Shown here: positions 1 to 8,443 of the stretch, piece by piece
How the letters are laid out: every line of letters starts with the position of its first letter
How positions within the stretch are numbered: the first letter of the stretch is position 1
Source of the DNA: Adhaeribacter rhizoryzae
GTDB lineage: Bacteria; Bacteroidota; Bacteroidia; Cytophagales; Hymenobacteraceae
Direction of reading: 5' to 3'
DNA length: 64,000 nt
NCBI RefSeq assembly: GCF_008629685.1
Contig: NZ_VWSF01000003.1
Coordinates: forward strand, 1 to 64,000
Translations under genes and position numbers: made by a program
The notes under the pieces: model-generated
What the model saw: the letters and a program-made list of their open reading frames with translations, nothing else
Database searches by the model: none
Told to the model about the DNA's origin: nothing

Positions 1-960
1 CCGGAAGACCTGCTCAATGTTCCAGCGTAAACTATACCAGTAGATTAGCTGGTGCGCCTGCTGTTGGGTTTGGACTACATGGGTCGTGAGCAAGCGCCAG
101 TAAATGGGCGCTTGCCCGGCGGGCGCATCTATTTCCTTGGCTTCTACCACATACAGGGCTTTGCCCACGCCTTTCATAACTAACCCCACTTTTGCCCAGC
201 GTAAAGCCACTACCGCTTGCCTGGCTACGCGGCCGCGGCGGGTTTCGCCCGCTAGTTGTAGCTGGTAGCGTCCCCCTTCCGGCAGGCTGGTCAGTAAAGT
301 AGAAAGCTTGCCGGCACCGTTGACCAGCAGGCGGTCCGCATTCGAGCGCACCAGCAAATGGGTCTGGTTGTCGGGCACTTGTAAAAACAACTCGCTAATG
401 TCGCCTTCCCGGTCACAGATAATGGTCAACGCGCTGGCCTTTGCCAACACCTGCTTACTGGCTTGAGCAGCCTGAATCCAGCGGTAGCTTTCTTTCTCTT
501 CTATGGGCTGCTTTTGATACTGCCTTTGCTTTCTATCTAGCGCCATTGCTTCTCTACTCCAGACCTGCACATGGCTGTAGCCCAGGCAGCGGCCAGTATC
601 CGCTTGCACCACCAGCGAAGGATGCAGGAAAAAGCCTAAGGACTGCTTATCTCCAATCACCCCGAGCTGCTGCTGGTCGGAAATGTTGCGCCGGTTGCGT
701 TCAAAGTTAGGCTGCGTCGTATCCTGAAATACTAAATAATGGGCGCCCACCTCCACTTGCCGCGCACAGTCCGCTTGCAAGTACGAAATGATTTGACTGG
801 TCTGCAAACGGGGGTTATGCAGCAGACGGTAGTAACTCCGCTGCTCGGCTTCGCTCGCACTTAGCTGATGTATCACCACACTTTGCTTTTCTATTATCTT
901 TTCTACTACTTGCTTGACCCGTCGCTCTATCCGAATGTTGCTAAATATTGCATCTGCCAT
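1..960 (-). CDS. IS4-family transposase, 3' end cut by window edge
   Basis: The frame is open from an ATG at 960 to base 1, giving 320 residues without a stop. Two DDE-type signatures are visible. One aspartate is in the motif DTTQPNF (about residue 105), and a second is in ICDREGDISELF (about residue 180). The last visible residues, YWYSLRWNIEQVFR, match the IS4-family Y-(2)-R-(3)-E signature that carries the catalytic glutamate. The family cuts and pastes its own element. The first residues (MADAIFSNIRIERRV) fit an IS4 N-terminal domain. The start is secure because it lies about 45 bases inside the inferred element end. The C-terminus is missing only because of the window boundary. Confidence 0.85.
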   Translation of the reverse strand, partial: MADAIFSNIRIERRVKQVVEKIIEKQSVVIHQLSASEAEQRSYYRLLHNPRLQTSQIISYLQADCARQVEVGAHYLVFQDTTQPNFERNRRNISDQQQLGVIGDKQSLGFFLHPSLVVQADTGRCLGYSHVQVWSREAMALDRKQRQYQKQPIEEKESYRWIQAAQASKQVLAKASALTIICDREGDISELFLQVPDNQTHLLVRSNADRLLVNGAGKLSTLLTSLPEGGRYQLQLAGETRRGRVARQAVVALRWAKVGLVMKGVGKALYVVEAKEIDAPAGQAPIYWRLLTTHVVQTQQQAHQLIYWYSLRWNIEQVFR

Positions 961-1005
961 TTACCCCCAACAGCTCCCCGCTCCATTTTGTGTCCTAATC
1001 GTAGC
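1..1005 (-). mobile_element. IS4-family insertion sequence, partial, inserted in mcrC
   Basis: The transposase reading frame runs off the left edge of the window, so only the 5' part of the element is visible. Its upstream end lies roughly between positions 1000 and 1013, inferred from where the McrC reading frame stops resembling McrC. The untranslated leader between this end and the transposase ATG (960) is only about 45 bases, normal for an IS. The exact terminal inverted repeat and target duplication cannot be fixed because the other end is outside the window. Confidence 0.75.
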
Positions 1006-1452
1006 TGTATAATGTGCAAAAATATAAATCAGCGCTTCCAGGAAGTCATCCGTTGGCAAGTCGTCGAGGGCCGTTTTAGAAACGGGAAAATTTATTCTTC
1101 GGCAATAACTAAGCCAATATAAAAGATGCTGAAAGTAGCTCTTGAAGTCGGGTTCTTTACAATCCTGAAAAATCTTCGGGTAAATTTCAATTCGGTGTCC
1201 TTCAAATTGCACCACGCCAACATAATTTCGAGCTTTAATTTTATTATGATAAAAGGTAAAGAAGCGCTGTTTGGCAGCGCTTCTGCCTTCATTTATTTTT
1301 TTGGATTCATCTTCTTTATACCAATTGCGGCTTTCCCATACGGTATTTAAATATTCCTGAAAATCCGAAATAAATTCAGGTTGCGAATAGGGCCAGGCAA
1401 GCGCTTTATTTTCAATTGCTTTCCATTCAAAGAGTCTAGTTAGAGCTTCCAT
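961..1452 (-). pseudogene. mcrC: McrC, 5-methylcytosine restriction subunit, truncated by the IS
   Basis: The first ~150 residues look like the N-terminal part of McrC, the nuclease partner that assembles on the McrB GTPase ring. The segment VGVVQFEGHRIEIYPKIF is typical of the McrC/LlaJI N-terminal domain, and FLEALIYIFAHYT is where the McrC helical region should continue. The frame then enters IS sequence and ends after about a dozen foreign residues. McrC proteins are usually about 350-450 residues and carry their PD-(D/E)XK nuclease site near the C-terminus, so this product would lack the nuclease. The ATG at 1452 overlaps the 3' end of mcrB by 17 bases, the normal coupled mcrBC arrangement. 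Any downstream part of mcrC would lie left of the window. Confidence 0.8.
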
Positions 1453-3871
1453 CCACAGAATTTATACTTACCGGAACATTGTCAAAAAGTACTTTATTAA
1501 ACCCGCTGGGTTCAGCCGTAGCTACAAATAATTGCTTCAAGGTGCTATCACTTATAGCCTGCTGAACGAGGGTAAGCATTTCCTGCTCTTTGTTATAAAA
1601 GTACTCGGCTAATAGCGGAAGTACCTTATGGTTCATAGTAAATATCAAGTCAACCTCATTATTGCCCGCATTCATAAAGTAAGAATGACCTATCAGGAAA
1701 TCTTTCCCCTTTTTCTTTAAAATCAATTGATTAAGCGCGGTAAAGAAAGATTGAATATTAGCATCCTTGATGGCAGTAACATCGGGCAATAATTCTTTAA
1801 AGACAAACCGGCGGCGTAAAGCAATATCCAGGAGGGCAATCGATTTATCTGCTGTATTCATAGTGCCAATAATATAAAGATTGGGGGGCACCGAAAAACT
1901 CTCTCCATTTGAAAGTTTAATTTCTAATTCTTGTAAGCCGCCTAATCGCTTATCTGGCTCTAATAAAGTAATTAATTCTCCGAGTACCCTGGAAATATTG
2001 GCTCGGTTTATCTCATCTATTATCAGCACGTAAGTTTGCAGCGGTTCATACTTGGCAGTGGCAGAAATGGCCTGAGCTGCTTCTTTCAGGTGTTTAACAA
2101 AAGGATGAATATAGACGCCTAATCCATTATTAAGGTAAGACCTGGTTCCTTCGTAAACATCTTTTAGGGTGCTGATAGATAGCTTATGGCTGGTACCACC
2201 ATTTTGCTTTTCAAAATCCAGATTAAATTCGTTTCGCTTGGTTATTTTAAAACTATAACCCTCTTTTCTATTCGCAATGACAACCGGATTATTGTTCTCC
2301 AGTGGCTTCAGTACCTCTTCAAATACTTCATCAAAAGAGACTTGGATTCTTTCGGGTTGTTTACTTGCCTTTAAATAGTTTTCCCGGGCTCGTTGGCAAA
2401 TTTTATAGAACACACCCTCATGTCGTTTAAAAGCCATGGAATCTCCATCCAACTTGGGTTTAATGCCTACTACAAAATCTTCGTATCCATAGCTCTGGTG
2501 GAAGGTGATAAATTCTGCCCGGCCATTCTTCAGGTAAGTATTAAATTTGTTTTGCAAAGCTCTACGTTTTTCAATTGCATCTTCACCGAAATTACTTTCA
2601 TAATCCTCAGGCTTTCCGCCTTCCAAAATACTCATCGCGTATTCTGTAGTTCTATAAGTTTTACCAGTACCAGGTGGGCCATATAAAATAAGATTTAAAG
2701 GTAATTCTACCTTCCTCATTTCCGGTTTTTCGTCTACTTCAATAAGGTCATCCGGTTCATCGTCTAAAGGTTCATCTGTGTTGAAGAAGATGGCTTGAAT
2801 GTGCTCGGGTTTAGTTACTTTATGTACTGTTGTCCAATAGCCGTTACTCGGTAGTACAAATGATTCGAAGTTTTCTTCCCATTTAACCTTTAAATTTTCG
2901 CCGTCATTGGCATTTCCCGTTACTTCCCCTCTGGCTTTAATTCTCATCACCGAATCGGTTCTGCGCTCTGTATAAACCGATTTAATAGCTATCATGCTGC
3001 CTACTGGAATAGATTTTACCTGCTCTTTAAACAGGCCGTTTGCGTTTTGCCATATACCTTCGGCCAGGAACCTTTCTGTCTGGTCCTCTTTATCCCAACT
3101 TGACCCAACTAAATAATAATTAAGCAACTCAACCTTGCTGTAAACTAATGCTGTTTTGTTGTGGATGATGTTGTAATAGCTTGAGAAAGATGAAAATTGG
3201 TACAAGTTCTTCCCATTCTCAAAATCAGTTCGTATCCGGTGTAATTGGGTTAGATTGGAGGAACCAGTCTTAAAAGTTTTCTTTGCGTTGGCTTGTTCAA
3301 ATATCTGAATAACCTCATAAATGGATTTTCCCTTTACATTAAATAAGTGTTGGTCTTGTTCCAAAGGAGCGAGGCTATCATTCTGGTAAACACCAAAGTT
3401 TTCGAAAACCAAGTCATCATTTAAAGTAATTACTCGGTCGTTATTATGGAAAGTGCTTGTATACTTTTCTAAAGCGACTGATTTAACGATATAGAATTTA
3501 ATAAAGTACTCGGCTAATGCAGCTTGCCGAAAATCCTCGTAATTTATTTCTCCCGAAAAAATATATGGTTGCTTTATCGCGCCTTTTAATTGAGCATTAA
3601 CTTCAGGGCTAATGGCGTGAATTGATAAAAAATTGTCTGACCTCAATTCAAATGGTTCTACTTCGCCAAAAACCAAAGTATCTCCTTCAACTACAGATTT
3701 TAATACTCCTAAATAAACAAACCCTTTACCTATAAAGAATCCTTTATCTCCTATTTGTAATTTGCTATAAGTTTTATTCCACCTTTCAGGTAAAGGATCG
3801 CGCCAGGTAATGGAAGCAGTTGAAGGGTCGTACTGGTCTTGAATAGTTATTTTAGCAAAGAAAGTTGGCAT
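1436..3871 (-). CDS. mcrB: McrB-type AAA+ GTPase of a McrBC restriction system
   Basis: This 811-residue protein is the motor subunit of a modification-dependent restriction system. In this family the C-terminal AAA+ domain hydrolyses GTP and the N-terminal domain reads the modified site. Visible motifs are Walker A LYGPPGTGKTYRT (about residue 394), Walker B LIIDEINRANISRV (about 614), and a sensor segment GTMNTADKSIALLD followed by ALRRRF (about 670), all typical of McrB. The ~390 residues before Walker A are long and do not look like the E. coli McrB DUF3578 reader. The segment WTTVHKVTKPEHIQ with acidic residues precedes the ATPase. The modification it recognises is unknown. It lies upstream of and overlaps mcrC, and without an intact McrC it probably does not restrict DNA. 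Confidence 0.88.
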   Translation of the reverse strand: MPTFFAKITIQDQYDPSTASITWRDPLPERWNKTYSKLQIGDKGFFIGKGFVYLGVLKSVVEGDTLVFGEVEPFELRSDNFLSIHAISPEVNAQLKGAIKQPYIFSGEINYEDFRQAALAEYFIKFYIVKSVALEKYTSTFHNNDRVITLNDDLVFENFGVYQNDSLAPLEQDQHLFNVKGKSIYEVIQIFEQANAKKTFKTGSSNLTQLHRIRTDFENGKNLYQFSSFSSYYNIIHNKTALVYSKVELLNYYLVGSSWDKEDQTERFLAEGIWQNANGLFKEQVKSIPVGSMIAIKSVYTERRTDSVMRIKARGEVTGNANDGENLKVKWEENFESFVLPSNGYWTTVHKVTKPEHIQAIFFNTDEPLDDEPDDLIEVDEKPEMRKVELPLNLILYGPPGTGKTYRTTEYAMSILEGGKPEDYESNFGEDAIEKRRALQNKFNTYLKNGRAEFITFHQSYGYEDFVVGIKPKLDGDSMAFKRHEGVFYKICQRARENYLKASKQPERIQVSFDEVFEEVLKPLENNNPVVIANRKEGYSFKITKRNEFNLDFEKQNGGTSHKLSISTLKDVYEGTRSYLNNGLGVYIHPFVKHLKEAAQAISATAKYEPLQTYVLIIDEINRANISRVLGELITLLEPDKRLGGLQELEIKLSNGESFSVPPNLYIIGTMNTADKSIALLDIALRRRFVFKELLPDVTAIKDANIQSFFTALNQLILKKKGKDFLIGHSYFMNAGNNEVDLIFTMNHKVLPLLAEYFYNKEQEMLTLVQQAISDSTLKQLFVATAEPSGFNKVLFDNVPVSINSVDGSSN

Positions 3872-4247
3872 AATGTAGGTCTATTAAAATTTTTTTAATA
3901 TACATGGAATGAAATATATTTTAATGCCTTTTTATTTATGAATTTAAATAATAGAATTTATAGCATAGATTTGGAGAAATGAGGAGTAGTTACAAACCAC
4001 TTATGGAAAAGAGCGCCAAAGGAGGGAATTAAAGTTTTTGGGATAAAAGTAATCGACTCACTGCACTCGGAAAAGGATTCAGTTAAATTTGTATGCTTAA
4101 TAGAGATAGCCGCTAAACGTTCTTCCCTGGGTCGTAGAGCACCCGCCATAACAAACTATCAGACGTTGTCTAGTGAGCAATTTTATTTTAATCCGGTACT
4201 ATTATCACTTTCATACACAATTAGGAACAAAGAGACACAAAGAATAA
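3872..4247. promoter_or_regulatory. Divergent intergenic region between mcrB and the helicase operon
   Basis: These 376 AT-rich bases separate mcrB (leftward) from the helicase operon (rightward), so both promoters should lie here. I could not place a convincing Bacteroidota promoter (TTTG / TAnnTTTG). A 63-codon leftward frame at 3958-4149 has no recognisable features and is not called as a gene. The helicase start is preceded by AAAGA-type purines rather than a classical Shine-Dalgarno sequence, usual for this phylum. Confidence 0.4.
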
Positions 4248-7200
4248 ATGTCAACTAAATTTTTTACAAATCAAGATAGTAACAGCTTATTGAAGAAATT
4301 CGAAGGTGTCTTTTCTAATATTGAGAGCATTAAACATTTTGATGCCTTGGTTGGCTACTTTAGAACTTCGGGGTACTTTAAAGTAAGAGCATTCCTGGAT
4401 AAAATTCCCAAAATCAGAATTTTAGTTGGAATAAATGTAGACCAACTCATTAAAAAATACCACGATAAAGGCCAGTTATATTTAGATAATCCGGATGAAA
4501 CGAAAGATAGTCTTTTAGAAGAACTTATTAAGAATATACAGGAGGCCGATTATGATGAGGTTACTGAAAAAGGAATTATTCAATTTATAAAAGACTTAAC
4601 CGAAGGAAAAATTGAATTAAGGGCCCATCCGAAAAAGAAAATTCATGCTAAAGTTTACATCTTTCGGCCAGTTCCATTTAATGAATATGCTCCATGTGAG
4701 GTAATTACCGGCTCATCTAACCTTACAGATGCCGGTTTAGGAGCAAACCCCGAGTCTAATTACGAATTCAATGTAAGTTTAAGGGACTACGAAGATGTAA
4801 AATTTGCGACCGAAGAGTTTGAGAGGTTATGGTTAGAATCAGTTCCTATACTACATGCAGAAGCTCAGAGGATTAAGGAAAATACCTATCTTAAAGATGA
4901 CTTTACTCCTTTTGAGCTCTATATAAAAATGCTTATTGAGTATTTTGGGAAAAGAGTAGATTACGACCCGTATAATATTGATTTATTATTGCCTAATAAG
5001 TTCATGCGCTTGAAATATCAGTCGGACGCAGCTAACCAGGGTTTTGCTATTATGATGAAACACAATGGTTTCATTTTGGCTGACGTAGTGGGTTTAGGTA
5101 AAACCATAATCGCCTGTATGGTGATTAAAAAGTTTATTTATGAAAACGGTACCCATTCTAAAATTTTGATGGTAGTGCCACCGGCATTACAAGCTAACTG
5201 GCGAAGAACAACAGAGGATTTCCAAATCAGAAATCACTTCGAGTTTATTAATATTGGCAGCTTGAACCGGGTCTTAGATGAAAATGATTACTCCTATTCC
5301 AATGCCGATAAATTTGACATGGTGGTGATAGATGAATCTCATAAGTTCAGGAATGATTATACCGATATGTATTTGGCATTGCAAGAAGTCTGCAAAAAGC
5401 CTCGCTCTAGGCCAGCCGAGAACGGGGATACCAGAAAAAAAGTGATCCTTATTTCTGCTACCCCACTCAACAACCGGCCACAAGATATAGAAAACCAGCT
5501 ATATTTATTTCAGGATAGAAGGAACAGCACTTTAGAGAATATTAAAAATCTACAGGATTATTTTAAGCCGCTTAATGAGCAATATAAAAAATTAGCCGCA
5601 GAGAAAACCCTAAACATTAGAAAGCTAAAATCTCTTTTCCAGAAATTGAGAGATGATGTAGTGGAACCCCTTGTAATTAGAAGAACTAGAACGGATATTG
5701 AAAACAACAAGGAGTATTTGGAGGATATGGCAAATCAAAAAATTATCTTCCCCAAGGTAGATGACCCTATTTCCCTGTATTATCAATTAGACGGTAAACT
5801 AGGCAAGCTTTTCTATGAAACGGTTTCCCTTATTACAGGCTTAGACGAAAACGGGCAAGAGTCTGATGGTCTGGGGTACTACCGGTACAGAGCTATTGAA
5901 TTCTTGACAAAAGAAGAAGATAAAAAAACATACGGTAATGTAAAATCAATTTCAGGCCGGTTAAGTGCCATTATGAAAACGCTTTTAGTTAAACGATTGG
6001 AAAGTAGCTTTTTTGCCTTTTCCCAATCTATAAAGCGGTTTCAGAAAGCTATTAACAACATGATTAGCATGTTTGAAGACGAACGAGTGTTTGTAGCACC
6101 AGCCTTGGATATTAACAAGCTGCTGGAAGAAGGATTGAGTTATGACCAGATTGAAGCAAAAATCAATGAGAAGGGTGGGAATAACAAAGAATTTAAACCG
6201 GGTGATTTTGATAAAAAATTTATTGGTTTCCTAAAAACAGACAAAGAAAAGATTGATGATTTAGTCGCCAGATGGGGCCGGGTAAAAGAAGACCCTAAGC
6301 TGGAAGAATTTTCAGAGCAGATTAAGAAAGAATTTTTTAAGAAGAAAAAAAACCATAGCGGGAAACTAGTTATTTTTTCAGAATCTAAAGAAACGGCCGA
6401 ACAATTATCCAAACACCTGTCAGAATCTTCGGAACATAGAATTCTAACGGTAAGCGCCGACAACCGAAGGGCAGTCGAAAATATTTTACTGCAAAACTTC
6501 GACGCAAACTTGGAAGAAGAAAAATGGCGAAATGATTACGATATAGTTATTACTACCGAAGTTTTGGCCGAAGGGATAAACCTGCATAGAAGTAATTTAA
6601 TTGTAAACTACGATGTTCCTTGGAATGCCACGCGTTTAATGCAGCGCATCGGGCGGGTTAACCGTATTGGTTCCCGGGCCGAGCAGATTTATGTCTATAA
6701 TTTTTACCCGTCAGCCCACGGCGACGAACAAATTAAATTAGTAAATAATGCACTCCGGAAATTGCAGGCATTCCATTCTGCTTTCGGCGAAGACAATAAA
6801 ATTTTCTCTTTACTCGAGGAGAAAGGCGAAGGAGCATTATTTGGGAATAAAATTCAGAAAGAAGAAAGCGAAATTTTAAAATATCTGAACGAACTCCGGG
6901 AATTTAAAAAGAAGTCCCCAAAGCGTTTTAATGAAATCAGCAAAATACCCAATAAAGCCAGGTGCGGCCGGCAAACCCAAGCAGGCCAGCAATTAACGCT
7001 ACTGGAAGCCGATTCTGGTATTATAAATTACCCGTTGCATAACACATCAGTTACTTATTTGAAAAGCGATAATCATCCGGGAATTTTTTGTTTAATTACA
7101 CCAGAACTGAACATTATTGAAATGAATTTTCTGCAAGCGATAAAAATTTACAAAGCAGATGAACAAGAAAAGGCCGTTGCCTTACACAAACAACACCATG

Positions 7201-7607
7201 AACAAACCGGAAAAGGGCTTGACTATTTTAAATCCGAAAAAAACCAGGCAAATATTCAAACTATTTCCCGGAAGAATTTAAGTCCGGCCGAAAACAAGGC
7301 AATAACAAACATTAATGCTATTTTAAAATTTGCACCTACCGAGCAGAAGAAAATGGCATTACAGCGGACTTTAGACTTAATTAAAAAGGGAACTTATGGT
7401 TCCAAGGGATTGCCAAAATCAATTAATGATTTTTTTACGATAAATGTAAAGCTGTTAAAAGAACCTACCGCCTTTATAGAACTCCTATTTATTGATGTGC
7501 TGGACCGTTACGACCTTTCTTCCAATGCCGACGAAGGATCAAAGGAAAATTTACGGCAAGGTGGCATTATTAATCCTAAAATTGTATTAACCCAAAGCTT
7601 TGTGTAA
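4248..7607 (+). CDS. PLD-domain SNF2-family helicase, probable defence protein
   Basis: This 1119-residue protein combines an N-terminal phospholipase-D-like domain with a superfamily 2 SNF2-type ATPase. The PLD part (about residues 10-220) shows KIHAKVYIF with the H and K of an HKD motif near residue 132 and the companion GSSNLTDAGLG near 154. Helicase motifs follow: ADVVGLGKTII (Walker A, about 280), VVIDESHKF (DESH, about 361), LISATPLNNRP (about 403), LVIFSESKETAEQL and the arginine-finger motif QRIGRVNRIGS (about 800). Proteins of this layout translocate on double-stranded DNA and are common in phage-defence loci; the DISARM protein DrmD is an SNF2-like relative by general class. It heads an operon with the KilA-N protein two bases downstream. 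All motifs look intact, so it may still be active. Its exact role here is inferred from context. Confidence 0.85.
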   Translation: MSTKFFTNQDSNSLLKKFEGVFSNIESIKHFDALVGYFRTSGYFKVRAFLDKIPKIRILVGINVDQLIKKYHDKGQLYLDNPDETKDSLLEELIKNIQEADYDEVTEKGIIQFIKDLTEGKIELRAHPKKKIHAKVYIFRPVPFNEYAPCEVITGSSNLTDAGLGANPESNYEFNVSLRDYEDVKFATEEFERLWLESVPILHAEAQRIKENTYLKDDFTPFELYIKMLIEYFGKRVDYDPYNIDLLLPNKFMRLKYQSDAANQGFAIMMKHNGFILADVVGLGKTIIACMVIKKFIYENGTHSKILMVVPPALQANWRRTTEDFQIRNHFEFINIGSLNRVLDENDYSYSNADKFDMVVIDESHKFRNDYTDMYLALQEVCKKPRSRPAENGDTRKKVILISATPLNNRPQDIENQLYLFQDRRNSTLENIKNLQDYFKPLNEQYKKLAAEKTLNIRKLKSLFQKLRDDVVEPLVIRRTRTDIENNKEYLEDMANQKIIFPKVDDPISLYYQLDGKLGKLFYETVSLITGLDENGQESDGLGYYRYRAIEFLTKEEDKKTYGNVKSISGRLSAIMKTLLVKRLESSFFAFSQSIKRFQKAINNMISMFEDERVFVAPALDINKLLEEGLSYDQIEAKINEKGGNNKEFKPGDFDKKFIGFLKTDKEKIDDLVARWGRVKEDPKLEEFSEQIKKEFFKKKKNHSGKLVIFSESKETAEQLSKHLSESSEHRILTVSADNRRAVENILLQNFDANLEEEKWRNDYDIVITTEVLAEGINLHRSNLIVNYDVPWNATRLMQRIGRVNRIGSRAEQIYVYNFYPSAHGDEQIKLVNNALRKLQAFHSAFGEDNKIFSLLEEKGEGALFGNKIQKEESEILKYLNELREFKKKSPKRFNEISKIPNKARCGRQTQAGQQLTLLEADSGIINYPLHNTSVTYLKSDNHPGIFCLITPELNIIEMNFLQAIKIYKADEQEKAVALHKQHHEQTGKGLDYFKSEKNQANIQTISRKNLSPAENKAITNINAILKFAPTEQKKMALQRTLDLIKKGTYGSKGLPKSINDFFTINVKLLKEPTAFIELLFIDVLDRYDLSSNADEGSKENLRQGGIINPKIVLTQSFV

Positions 7608-7609
7608 AA

Positions 7610-8443
7610 ATGTCCAAAGGCAAAAAAGCTGCTATTGAGGTAAAAGGCACTTCTATAACTGTTATTACCCACGGCAAAGAAGACTTTATATCATTGAGCG
7701 ATATGGTGAAAAGCTTTGATGGCGGCGCTGCTTTAATTGAGCAATGGCTTCGGAACAAAAATACCGTAGAGTTTTTAGGCATCTGGGAGCAGATTAATAA
7801 CCCGGATTTTAATTCCCCCGAATTCGAGGGAATTAAAAATGAAGCCGGTACTAACCGTTTTTACCTTTCTGCTAAAAAATGGATTGAAACTACCATGGCA
7901 AAAGGTTTAATTGCCAGTGCTGGCAGGTACGGCGGCACCTATGCCCACCGGGACATTGCTTTTGAATTTGGCAGCTGGCTCAGCCCAGAGTTTAAACTCT
8001 ACCTTATCAAAGAATTTCAGCGGCTGAAAGACGATGAGAATAGCCGCCTATCCTTAAATTGGGATTTGCACCGTACGTTAGCCAAAGTAAACTACCGCAT
8101 CCATACCGATTCTATTAAAGAAAATATCATTCCGCCCACCATTACAAAAGAACAAGCCAGGCTAATTTATGCCAATGAAGCCGACCTGCTAAATGTAGCT
8201 ATATTTGGTAAAACAGCCGCAGAATGGCGACAGGAAAACCCGGACTTAAAAGGCAACATCAGGGACTACAGCACCATTGAGCAATTATTGGTACTGTCTA
8301 ACTTGGAAAGTTTAAATGCAGAATTTATCCGAATGAACCTGCCCCCGGCTGAGCGACTTAAAAAACTTAATGAGATTGCTATTACCCAATTAAAATCTTT
8401 ACTGCCAACGCCGCAAATAAAAAAATTACCAAAGCAAAAATAA
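7610..8443 (+). CDS. KilA-N domain DNA-binding protein in the defence operon
   Basis: This 277-residue protein has a KilA-N-type domain in its first ~140 residues. The order of conserved pieces is ISLSDMVKSF, IEQWLRNKNTVEFLGIWE, the aromatic FYLSAKKWIE, then GRYGGTYAHRDIAFEFGSWL and FKLYLIKEFQRL. KilA-N is a DNA-binding fold found in phage and large DNA-virus proteins and, in bacteria, beside restriction-modification genes. The C-terminal half (residues 150-277) is helical with no motif I recognise. The gene starts two bases after the helicase stop, and its TAA overlaps the next ATG (TAATG), so the three are probably translationally coupled. A sequence-reading or regulatory role inside the system is inference. 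Confidence 0.8.
   Translation: MSKGKKAAIEVKGTSITVITHGKEDFISLSDMVKSFDGGAALIEQWLRNKNTVEFLGIWEQINNPDFNSPEFEGIKNEAGTNRFYLSAKKWIETTMAKGLIASAGRYGGTYAHRDIAFEFGSWLSPEFKLYLIKEFQRLKDDENSRLSLNWDLHRTLAKVNYRIHTDSIKENIIPPTITKEQARLIYANEADLLNVAIFGKTAAEWRQENPDLKGNIRDYSTIEQLLVLSNLESLNAEFIRMNLPPAERLKKLNEIAITQLKSLLPTPQIKKLPKQK

Noticed and set aside
441-710. Rightward frame overlapping the transposase
   Set aside because: It is an antisense shadow of the IS4 transposase with low-quality composition.
3958-4149. 63-codon leftward frame between mcrB and the helicase operon
   Set aside because: It has no recognisable motif and sits in the divergent promoter space.
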